A model generated the notes under the pieces. It saw only the letters and a list, made by a program, of their open reading frames with translations, made no database searches and was not told the origin of the DNA. The position numbers and the translations under genes were made by a program. From Nautilus pompilius (lineage: Eukaryota > Mollusca > Cephalopoda > Nautilida > Nautilidae), in assembly GCA_018389105.1 (NCBI GenBank), contig JACATO010000648.1, positions 620,001 to 684,000 of the forward strand: a DNA stretch of 64,000 nt. Reading direction: 5' to 3'. Below are positions 49,661 to 60,896 of this stretch, piece after piece (within the stretch, counting starts at the first letter, position 1; every line of letters begins with the position of its first letter).

Positions 49661-52600
49661 AAATAATGACAAAGGGAATTATATCCAGATTTTTATTTTT
49701 TTGCTCAAATTATCAATAATAAAAAAGAAAGATGGATTAACATAAAATGTATATTAAATAGAAAAGGTGAAATATCAGCAGTGGTTACAACTAGTCAATT
49801 ATTTAAGAAACTAGATCAGATCTTTACATAACCAAACTCAGATGCTAGAGTTGGTTCAAATGGAATAGAATTTAGAGATGTGGTTAGACACAATTAAATC
49901 ATTATGGATTATTTAAGAGTTATGTAGGTACAGATATTTAAAAAAAATACTTCAGTTAAATCAGTGTTCCTTCCACATTTTTTAAAATTATGGTATGTAA
50001 AGGGTTTAAAAGATAGGTATTTTAGCTCCAAATATGCTGATATGCTGACGGTTTACTGAAGGTTCTCTCTTTTTTAAATTAGACTATCATTCTTTTGCAT
50101 CCTTACTGATAAAGACTTAGCTTCAATGCCACACTCTATTTCTTATTCCAAAGCCATAAAACTTTTCCTATTTTTGGAAACTCTGATATCCAAGGTGTCT
50201 TAGGTAACATTCTCAGCACTCGCATGTTTATGCAGTATTCCTGGTTCATTTATGTTCATTTCTTAATGAATTTAAGAACCATCACAAAATTGAATAATGG
50301 TTTAGTTTGATTGTCTTATGCCAGTGGAACATAAGTTTAAAGTAGTTTTATTTCTTTATTTGACTGTTGTAGATTATTATTCCCTTTCAAGTGTTTCCAT
50401 TTTTAAAAAAGTTTATTATCAGCGGGTTAAAACTGTTTCAAATGTATATTCTTTGTTTATCATTTTTATTTGCTTGTAATTCCATGGATCAACATACCAT
50501 TATCCAAGCGGTATTACTATACTGGACAAGTTATAGACAACTTTACTTTAAATTATAAAACATGTTTATAAGATTTTTTAATGCATTCTTATTAGACACT
50601 ATTAACTCTAAATATCATATCATATTATATATAAAAAAAACAAAACTAACAGCACTTGTTACACTCTACACAATTATTGAATTTTGTTTATGTAACATTG
50701 ATTAGACCAAGAGGTGGGGAAGACAAAGAAGTCTTTGAAATTTAATTTTGCTGATGGCTTTTTTACATTTATCTGTAATTTTTTTTTGTATTTATTCAAG
50801 AAAAAACAACAGGTACACCTTATTCTGAGTCACATTAGATGTGCAATATGGAAGTTTGGATTATAGGAAGGCTATTGTAGCTGAGACCATGCATGCTATA
50901 TTTATCATGACAGCACCTAGGGGTGTCCTTGAGGGGTTCTAGGTAGTTTAGGGACTAGCTGTTAATTGGTTTCTGCTCTTTTGTACTGACTCATTTTTAT
51001 GGCTTATGAGCCTTTTGACATCTAGCTAGCTCTTTGTTTTTCTAGTAATCCAGTAGTATGAAATACAGAAACTACAAAAACTGGTAGGACACACCCCCCG
51101 AATTCTTGAAATACAAATAAAAACAGGTTCTTTTTTAATTGAGATATCTGAAATAATAATTAAAAAAATGGAGATAAAGGAAACTGAAGAATAAACAGTA
51201 GGTATCTATTTATTTATTTTCAGAAAGTTTTAATTATCACATTCTAAAACTAAATTTTTCAGCTGAAATGTATAAAAAACTTTTTTAAAGTAATGTGATA
51301 AACAGTTGGAGATTACTTTTAACATTTTAGTAGAAAAAAAAACAGGAATAGTAAGAACCTTGATGAGCAGCTATATGTTATGAACATTTGGATATTTATA
51401 ACAATAATAATAAATTAAAACTTTTCAGCTATCTAAAATTTAAACTTTCCAAGTTATTAGTTTTTTTTTTAAAGAGTATAATTTTGAAAATTCTTATTTA
51501 AAGTAGTAACATTCTTCTGGGATTTTATGTGAGGTTAATAAGGTGTAATGTGTTATTGGTGATAGTTGTGTGTGCTTCCCTCAATAGTGGTGGTGGTGTT
51601 ATGCAGAGGTATCCTGAGGGGTAAATTTATCCGAAAAGTTTGAATTTCTTAACTGTTGTTACTGATAGCACTGATATCATGAAATTCTAGCTCACACTGC
51701 AGTTATTGTATGTATGTATGTATGTATTGTGTATATTTGGTTTATCTGCTTTTACTAGAAATATGTTGGAATTTAATGTGATATATATGTAGCTTGAATC
51801 TTTGAGTTTTTTTTTTCTATATGAAAATAACATGACAGGAATATGCATTAAATTTATTGTTTTCTCAGAAAACATTTGAATGTATTTTCATAAAAATATT
51901 TAAATTTTATTGGAATAATCAAAAAGTTTTTCCTTTTTATTTATGAAATTGTCTACTGTGGTGATTTAATTTAAATTGTCAGAATAACATTCTTATGTGT
52001 GAAGGTTGAGGATTTGATATTTTGACAAGCTATGCAGTTTTTACTCTAGTTGTTTAAACTACTCAGTCTTTTATTTTGTAGGTTACATACAGATCATATT
52101 AAATTAAATTTCTAAGGTTCTTACAGGCAAATTTAAAATTTTTTCTCTAATTCATTGTAATGTATTTTTAGAATACAAACTTCTCTAGTAGCCATTTCCC
52201 CAGTGAAATAGTTAAAGTAAGCTCATTGTAAGCTGTCAGAAATGCTGTAGAAAGTATGTATGTTGAAAAGATAGAGGTTTTAAAGAAGCCAAGATACTAC
52301 TTGTACCTCTGTCTTAACTATAACTATCAATGATTATGGCATAGGGAATAAACATTCTGTATATTTCAATAAAAATTTTATCAAAATTATCCATATGTGG
52401 TCTTAAATTAATTGAAGACTAGGTAGCATGACTTATACCTCATATTAGTTGTTTATTTTTTTTAAGAGAAAAGAATATTTGTAGCAAAAATCTTGGTTAA
52501 AAATTATGGAGAAATTAGCTCTTTTCTTCAAGTCTTAGTTGACTGATTTTTTCTTCTACCAATTGCACAGACTAGTTGCTCATGGTAGAACTGATTTCTC

Positions 52601-55600
52601 TTTTGGGTTTTAAAAAAATTAAAACTTACAGTATTTTTTTAATACTAAAAAAAATACTCATGAGAAAAAAAAGAAAGTAAATTAACTTTGGTATTACTAC
52701 ACAGAGACATAGACTGACAGACAGACACAAACACATGCACACACACACACACACACACACACAACACACACACACACACAAAACACACACACAAAACAAA
52801 AGGAAACTAGTTTTGCTATTTACCATTTGAAAAAAATTAATGCATGAAGATTTTTTTTTTTTAGAAATCTAACCAGATTCACAGATCACTAAACAGTCAT
52901 CTGAAGAATAATCATTTGTCAAAACATACAGGAAGTTTGTAAAGAGGTTATCTTTTTATAACCATCATTTTCTCTCCATTTCAGACTTGCTATACTTTTT
53001 AATTGCTTACTGAATTTACTAAAAGACAACAACTCTTTCAGATTTGTTCATTGCAAGGTCAGCTGATAAATGTGGGCTTCTCTCTACTTGTTTGTTTTTG
53101 AAGTTTTTAATATAAAGTTTTCTATGGCAGACTTTGTTTTTTCTCTTTATATAAACACATTTGGCATAATGTTGATAATTTAAATAAGTTACATACTAGA
53201 CAGTGCTTTCTTAAACCTTTTCTCTTAATTATATTTTATAGTTAAATTGTTAGCATTGCAGAAGGTTTATGTACTGTACTAACAAAAAGTTTGATTCTGA
53301 TTCTCTAGTTATGTATTCTGATTATTAGTTTTCTCATGAAAAAGATTTTTTAAAAATAATTAAAAAGTAAAAAAAACAACAAAGAAATAAACCAAACAAA
53401 CTTGTACTTTAACAAGCATTGATTTCCAAGTGAACTATTTAAAGAGCATGCTGATTTTTATCTTTGCCAAGATGAAGTATGGAGACCAACAAAATCATTA
53501 ATTTTAACAAGATTTCTTCACTTTCATTTGCTGTCTTTAGGTTCTGGTCAACAATAAATGAGATGGAAAGTTGGGGTGAAAGGACATCAATTTTCTTTTT
53601 GGTAATTGTGGGCAGGTTTGCCAGATAAAGGCAGAATTCTCCAGAGGTCAGCCACCACATGACATCTGGGATCAACTGACCAGAGGGTTCATTTTTGACC
53701 CCCACCTTTCAACCTCCCTAATTACCAGTGACATTTCACAAGGTCTACTCCACTCTTTAGTTCAGTTGGAAATAACATTAGTTGAGAAGGAAAAATAGAA
53801 GAAAATTGAATGCTAAGTGAACAAAAGACCAGATCAGAGAATGGCAACAGATACTTGAGCCAACAACTGTGAAGATTAAAAGTATCTAACCCAGAAATAT
53901 CAGCCCGGGAAAAACTACTGTTCAGGATTGTTTTCATTTGCAACATTTTATTGGCAAAATAATAAACTAAAATGTTCTATTTTAACATCTTAAAATAAAA
54001 TTTTAGGAGATTTTATCTTTATAGCTACGGTTTTGACTTCCATGAAAAAACAAAAAAATATTTTAAAATTATATTTACTTGTTTTTTAATTTGCTTTGAG
54101 CACACAATACTTGTAATTCTGTTAATGTTCTGTCAGAATGTATTGTTTTATTGAGAGTAAGGTCCAACATTATTAACTTCCTTTGACAAAAAAGTCAGTG
54201 TTAGACAAAATTGCGATGTTTCTGCTCAAAATATCAATGACAGAATGAGTATATATATATATAAAAAACATTACTGGTGAGGCCAGCACTGATCTGGCAG
54301 ATTAAACAGCTTGGTTTTATTTTCACTGTTTTAGCATGTTGTACCCAAACCATTATAGAAAATAAAAGTTGTGTAAACCAAAAGTATAAAATAAGCACTT
54401 TTTCAAAAAACTGACTTTTTTATATCTTAAAAAATAAACCCTTTAATTAAAGAAAAAGTAAGATTTCATAAAGAATGCTTGTTTATTCATGAAAATGCTT
54501 TAAATGTCTTCAAAATGTCTGAAAACTAAGCCAGATGTGCACAGTATATTTTGGGAAATATGAGTATGACATTTAAAAGATAGTCACTTTTGGTATAAAT
54601 AGTTACCTTTGTTAAGAAAGTACTTAATAGGAAAAAAAGGATACAGTATTGCATGATAACTTTAGAATTCATGTAATGTTACTTTCTTAAATATGTGGTA
54701 AGAATACAAAGAAGGATTTTCAAATTTTTTTTCTATGATGATATGGTTATTTCACTACTATTTGTGTGATCTGAGAAAATTTAGCAGCACATCTAATTTT
54801 GTATAAACTTGTACTTTTGTTATCTTCTACATCTCTAATTAACTACCTTCCTTTCCCCTGTGTGTCACCAACCTGTGTACCATGTGGGAGTAATAAATCA
54901 CTGGTTAAACATGACTGCACTTGAAGTATACAAAGTTTGCATTGGGATCCAGAGGTGTCAATACCAGACATGGCTGTCTTGGGATTTTGGGTCATCTTTC
55001 TCTTTCCACACCAGGCATATCTCCCTGTGTCAGTCATGAAACCATAAACAACTAGTGGAAGTCCTTAGAGTAATATGATTAATGATCAGTTTTAAGAAGA
55101 GGTTTATCATACTGATTCATCATTTAAAAAAAAAAACAGAAAGAAAATTAAGGTTGCTAGTGACTAAGATATAAGAACTCACTTTTTATTAGAGATTGCA
55201 GTAATGAAAATTTCTATATTTTAATATATTTCTTTTGTGGACATTTTTAAAATTAATTTATTTTTCTATTTTATGCATGAACAAATTTTGGATATTTGGA
55301 TGCAAAGATTTGCTTAGCTTATATCTAATAAAAACAAATTTGAGAAATAATGTCAACAAAACTATTGTGACTACTGACTTTGGATGCCACTGAACTTAAA
55401 TAAACTAAACTAAAAGTCATGTGTAGCAATGTCAAGATGAGCTACAAAATGGAAAATTCATATAAGTGCTACCAGATTTTCCTTAATTTTTTTTTACAGA
55501 ACTGCTATATATATCTAAACTGTATTTATGACTAAAAAAGTGACCCAATGCAACAAAGTACTGATATTTTGGAAAGGAATGAAAGATTAAATGAGTATTA

Positions 55601-55785
55601 TACATCACTTTGTAAAATGACACAGAGAAAGTACAAACTGATTGTTGAAAAAAGTGTTATTGTAAAGCTCATGACGTTAAACACATTGATCGGTATTTTG
55701 CAATGAAAATGCCCTAGAAGCTCATTTGTAATGTTTAACATCAGTGTTAAGTTCTCGTATTCTCTGCAACTCTCTGTGAAAAGCC
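49661..55785. other. Intron with microsatellites, no gene seen
   Basis: AT-rich sequence with a TATG run (about 51706-51727) and a CA microsatellite (52738-52793). Slightly GC-richer islands near 50870-51100, 53450-53950 and 54840-55040 contain short open frames (for example minus 53439-53946 and 54843-55037) but no motif that I can name; they may be old repeats. Confidence 0.5.
52738..52793. repeat. CA microsatellite
   Basis: A nearly continuous run of CA units with small interruptions (AACA, AAAC). Frames across it read as cysteine/valine-rich nonsense and are not genes. Confidence 0.95.
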
Positions 55786-56300
55786 AATGTCAGTCAGAAA
55801 TTTTCTGAACAGGAGGACTCTCTACATTATACTGGATGCTCATTTAGGTTTAGTTGGCCAAGCTAAAAATTCAAATCACATTTTGCTGGAAATGTTGCAT
55901 TGCTGCAGCCAAATAGTGACGCCTGGCATTGTTGTCTATGAATTTTGGCCTAGTAGCAGGATGGTACTTGTCAAAATGATGAATAATAGCAGCTTTTAGA
56001 ATGTTTTCATGCTACCTTTTGGTATTTATGGCTCTTTTAGGAACAGAAACAATATCAGGCTTATACTCAAAAGATAATATCTCCTCACTACAGCAATTTC
56101 CAGCAATATTTTTTTGATTGTAAAACTTAATCTGTTACCAAATTTGTTCAACCATCAAGTAAAATCTACCTTCCTCTGTCCATGTCTTCAATTGTACCAG
56201 AAACACTGATTGTCCCAATCTAATCCAGCTTTCTTATATTGATCTGACAACATTGAACCTTTCATAGGTGACAGACATGGTAACCAAGGTCCTTCACTCT
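55786..56300 (-). pseudogene. Probable Tc1-like transposase fragment
   Basis: On the minus strand, 55870-55980 reads open as PATRPKFIDNNARRHYLAAA followed by MQHFQQNVI. This fits the Tc1 pattern F(M/I)DxNARxH...FL...I around the second catalytic D. Just downstream, after a small shift, LAWP and a degraded PxxNPIEHVW-like stretch appear (55800-55870). The part to the right (55990-56300) is too decayed to align by eye. Direct sequence similarity to the other Tc1-like relics in the window is not obvious, so it is likely another family. Confidence 0.5.
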
Positions 56301-57599
56301 CTTGAACTTTGTTCTGGTAAACTCTGTTTTTGATTCATCATAGGTTCCTCAGGTCAAAGGGATTGGTAAAAGGATTATGGTATATTTTATGAATAACTAC
56401 CCAGTCTTCTCTGGGATGCTGCTTTACAGGCATGTCTGTTTCATACATTGTGAAAAATGCCTAGCAACAAAATCACTGATGACTAAGTGTTGCTTCCAAG
56501 ATGCCTCCCTATGCCTCTGTAGGGATATCCAGCATTTCTTTTTCCATTTATCTACTGTTTCTTGGCTTTTCTCTGTGTGCCATATTTACCCGGTGGCTTT
56601 TTTAGATATGCAATACTTTGAATTTATCTTGTTTAGTGGATGTATATATTGTGGTATTAAACTATTTTTCAAAGCTAGCCCAGGTGCATGCTTAGTGTGG
56701 TGCATTTGGCCTGTGTGAGAGTTTGAGCAACAGTTTACCACCTATGAAAATGCTTTATTCTTGCAATATTTTACTTTCGGCTTAACTTAAATCTATATAT
56801 TTAGTTAGTTTTTTGTTTTTTTTAAATTTTAAAACTTGGATTTGCTTTTCATTTTTTCTTTAGAAAATATGGCACATAGCAAATCTTTTGTTCCTAGTGA
56901 CACTTGTTTGGAATCAAAATATAATGAATTCATTTTGCATGAAACTTTAGTTGGCACTTTCGTATCTCTTGTGGTCTTCAAAGTTCTGGGTTTCAGTGTA
57001 ACAACTTTAAACTTAATCTGGAATAGTGTTTCCTCAGAAAGCTTCTCCTTGACTAATTGGTGTTGGTTAATTTTGCAAAATCATTACTGTTCAGGCAGCA
57101 TCCAGATAGAGAATTGTTCAACTATATATAACTCTTTTGTAAGAATAAAATTGTTTCATAAAATTACCATATTTAAATATTTAATGGAAACTATAGTAAT
57201 TTAGCAGTTTTTGCTAGTGTAAAAGAATTTTAAAGCACAGACAAATGACAAGGTAAAGATACTTGAATAAACTTTGAACAACAAAAAATAACTTTTTGTC
57301 TGCTACTGAGGTATATGTAGGTGACATTTATCAAATCAAGCATGCTGATTCCAAATCTGAAGTCAGAATTGACCCAGCACATCAGGATTTGTAGTTATAG
57401 AAATATTTCATTTTCAGTCATTGTTTATTAATAAATCAAGCACATCGCAAAATTGCCAAAAATAAAATCATTTCACAATATAAACACATTGTATATTTAC
57501 AGTAACTGTTTTCCATAAGCTCAAACACTTTGAACAACATAACGTATACTTTATATACAATGTGTTTAACTGTTTAGAAATGCTCTAGTTACTTGATTT
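56301..57599. other. Intron, no supportable gene
   Basis: Two of the longer non-dachsous open frames of the window lie here (56377-56718, 113 codons; 56836-57204, 122 codons), both on the plus strand. Neither has a known motif, and their codon content follows the local base composition. They may be chance frames or remnants of the element to the left. Confidence 0.4.
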
Positions 57600-58190
57600 T
57601 ATGCTTGTGAATAGCAGTGGTTTGTCTCTGAAGAAACCAACAATAATCCCCCACCATGTTCGAGTCAAATTTCCCCTGATAGTGGGTCTCCATTGCCTTT
57701 ATGTGTTGGAACCTCTCACCATGCTCATTGCTCACAGCACCAAGGTTGGCTGGGAAGAAATCCAAGGGTAAATGAAGAAAATGCAAGTTCAGTGACATAC
57801 GGCAACCCATTTCTTCAAAGGCTTTTATCATGTCTTGAACCGACTCGACTCGGCATAGTTGTCTGTTTTGTGGTTCCCAAGGAAATTGTGGACTACCAGT
57901 TTGAAAGCCTCCCATGCAGCCAGCTCCAGTGGGTTGAGCCAGGACTGGATTGGAAAATAAATCACGAATTTATGGTCCAACAAATATTCCATCCTTCAAC
58001 TTGGCATCAGTTAAAATCACTCCAAATTTTTCTTTCAGATAAAGAAATCCTGCACCTTTAACACTCATTGCCTTTACAAAGCTCTTCATTAGGCCCAGCT
58101 CTATATGCAGTGGTGGAAGAAATATTCTTTGCAGACGTACCATTGGCACATTTTGCACATTGAATTTTCCTGGAGTATGGTTTTGATGGC
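57600..58190 (-). pseudogene. Relic of a repeat-associated invertebrate protein family (LDFFPxNLGAVSxEHGERF type)
   Basis: Minus-strand fragments appear in order: HIELGLMKSFVKAM (about 58060-58105), DAKLKDGIFVGP (57975-58010), then after a frameshift WEAFKLVVHNFLGNHKTDNY (about 57860-57925). Another shift leads to MSLNLHFLHLPLDFFPANLG followed by AVSNEHGERF (about 57720-57810), then YQGKFDSNMVGDYCW (57640-57685). Proteins with this set of motifs recur in many copies in arthropod and other invertebrate genomes, annotated only as uncharacterised; they appear to travel with mobile DNA. At least two frameshifts and one stop (after IFVGP) break this copy. Its natural function is unknown to me. No terminal repeats or target duplications were seen. 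Confidence 0.75.
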
Positions 58191-59711
58191 CATTTTTTGA
58201 TCTTTTAGTGATTTGCATCATCTTGTCTATTCCACAGACACAAGAAGCACACATGTGTACATGTAAGCAGACAACCACCTAGTCCTCCTGTGTAGCCTGC
58301 TGCATGTACACAGTACTAAAAAGAACACACAAAATATATAGCATTAGATTTCCATTTATTTCTGTAACTAAAAATCCTTATGTATTCGGTTAATTCTTAT
58401 TTCAGATTTGAAAACAACATACCCGAATTAGTCTATAACACACTTTTACCTCAGTAGCAAATTGGCTGTTGTCCAGTGTTATAAACTGGAAGTAGACATT
58501 GATTTTTTTTTCATGACATTTTTATGATAAATAAGATTTTTAGTATTGTTTTGTAGGGAATACAGATTTTAAAAAAATTCTATGTACTGATCAGGAAAGT
58601 CCTTCAAATTTATAATTTTAAAATGTTGTTTATATCATCATTATTGCCAGTCAGATTTGTTTTTTTTAGAAAACTAATATGTCCAGTAGGCTGGTCTCTT
58701 TTAGGTTAAATATTAATAGGATAATTTCACAAAAGAATGTTGCCTGGATCTGCAAATAGGAAAAAAAAACAATCTTTTAAGAACTCATTTTGTTTACTTA
58801 CATGAACAATACATAGGTGACTTGTATATTGCTACTGAGGAACAGTGGGATACAATACTTTTATTTGTGTTTAGTTAGGCATCTGAATTATAGGCATTCA
58901 TTCTACTTGAATAGTTTTTGAGTTGGCATTTAGACATCCAGCTAATTGGTGAGTAATGGAGACCCATGAGGGAACACTACACTTCTGTAGGATGTTTGCC
59001 TCATCATAGTTGAATATAATGCTAAACAAAAGAGTCCAGATTATATTGCTATTAATTATTCAGACATTTCCCTAGGATATCAAATTTCAAAATTCTTTGG
59101 AAATATTTAAACCTGAAATTTCTGAAGAAAATGTGAAGAGCTTAAGTTAATGTTATGGCAGAAAATGGTATAACATATTTATATAATTGTTTACTGATGT
59201 AAACATATTTTTACATGGCATGTTTTGGATTTTGAGCTACAAATTTAAGAGTCTTAAATCACTATACATCTTAAACTTTTGTTGAATGAAAAAGAACTCT
59301 GCCTTTCTACCGTTTGATTTAAATTTACATAAAAATATTTTTCTTTTCACACCAATTTCCATTTAAATAAACCATGGTTTTCTCTGTTTTTTTTTTTTTT
59401 TTTTTTGGTATTTTATTTGTTGCATTGAATTAATTCATTTTAGGCAAAAGAAAAACCAAGACACAGTTTGAGCCATTCTTCTTTTTTTTATAGTTTGTAT
59501 TAGAGTTAATTATGTTCATTACTGCCAGTTTTTTTCTTTTTATTATAAATTTAAAAAATTCTTTAGAAAAACAAAATGGCTTTACACTATTCAACCAGAA
59601 CACTTCTAGGTAAATATTTTATGAAGTTGTAATAACTTTTTGTTTAAATGTAACTGGAACCAGTTTCACTGATAACCTATATTCTGGATCTGTTGTGTTA
59701 GATTTTAAATC
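58191..59711. other. Intron, no gene seen
   Basis: AT-rich sequence including a 20-base poly-T tract at 59387-59406. No coding signal. Confidence 0.55.
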
Positions 59712-60896
59712 TTTTGAACCTGTCAGACCAATATTTTAGTCTGCTGTGAATCTGTCCCTAATCTGCAAGACTGATATTTTGGTCTCTGAGCACATGGCTT
59801 GTTTAAAGATAATTTTCTTGGATTTCTTTGAAACATATCAGCTAATCAGCACTCATGTTACTAAAGCACTTTGGTGATATTTATTTGCAAATAACAGTTG
59901 CCACTGTTCAACCAGTTTTTGATCAAAATTTATATGGAATGCCACAAATAGATAAGGCAACAATACAGTGCCTGGTGCAAGTGTGACTTGAAGGTTTGCT
60001 TATAGCAGCTCAGAACTTGATTTAATCAATTCTGAAAACAATGAAAGAGAGGAAATTTTGATGATGATTATCCATCTGATGAAATTACTTTGTTTTCATC
60101 AGAGGAAGAAAGTGATGTTGATAGGTTTAGTGATCAAGAAAGTGGAAATGATGCATCACGATCTCAAGTGCAGTATAAGCAGAGAAAAAATGTCGTTCAT
60201 GAACTTGATACAGGTTGGTCAAAAATGTTTACTTCTGTGAATACTACATTTAATGGATAGAATGTACGCCCAAAAATATTCTTCAAAATATAGATGCTGA
60301 CAGAAAAGCCACAGAATTTATTCACATGTTTCTGGATAAGGGTTTTTTGAAACTTGTGTGTACACAGACTAACTGTCAAGCTGACCAGATCAGACAAAAG
60401 ACACTGAATGCATACTATGCAAAATCCTTTACCCCTATTGATGTCAGTGAAATGAAAGCATTTATAGGACTTTGAATATTCATGGTAATTTTGTTGTAAA
60501 ACTATGGTATGAAAATTACTGATATTGAGTAGGAAGAAACCTTATTTCATGTACACTTGGATTTTGTGATGTTACAAAGTGTGACCATTTTTTAGCTCTT
60601 GACTTACCTGCATTTAGTTGATGAACAGGACACAGCCATTGATAAGACTGATAAGATCTATAAAGTGAGATTTATGCTTGAAATCCTGTTACCTAAATTT
60701 CATCATCACTTTGTTCTAAGACAGTACATTAGCCTGGATGAGGATATGTTCGAATGAAAAATAGGCTTGTAACAAAGCAGTATAAAATGTTTTCTGCAAT
60801 TTGAATAAACTACTTTATATATTACACATGCTGAAATAGATTTGCCTCAGGAGCCCAGGGCCAGGGATTATTCTGGCTCAGGGTGCAAAGGGTTAA
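59712..60896 (+). pseudogene. PiggyBac-like transposon relic
   Basis: The right end reads GGGTTAA (60890-60896), the typical piggyBac terminus plus its TTAA target. The left end near 59712 is less sure: TTGAACC there may be a mutated TTAACC. Two copies of a palindrome, GACCAATATTTTAGTC (59726-59741) and GACTGATATTTTGGTC (59769-59784), sit just inside the left end as subterminal repeats. The transposase is read on the plus strand: an acidic N-terminus (SSEEESDVDRFSDQE, near 60095-60145), FIHMFLDKGFLKLVCTQTN (near 60315-60375), VSEMKAFIGL (60443-60472) and DKTDKIYKVRFMLEILLPKF (60640-60700). YISLDED (60725-60750) follows, where the family has a catalytic SxDE. Stops and frameshifts are frequent, and the C-terminal half including the cysteine-rich finger is missing. 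Confidence 0.78.

Noticed and set aside
52626-52826. 66-codon cysteine/valine-rich frame
   Set aside because: It is the translation of a CA microsatellite.
56377-57204. Two open frames of 113 and 122 codons
   Set aside because: No motif, no promoter or splice context, and amino-acid content follows local base composition.
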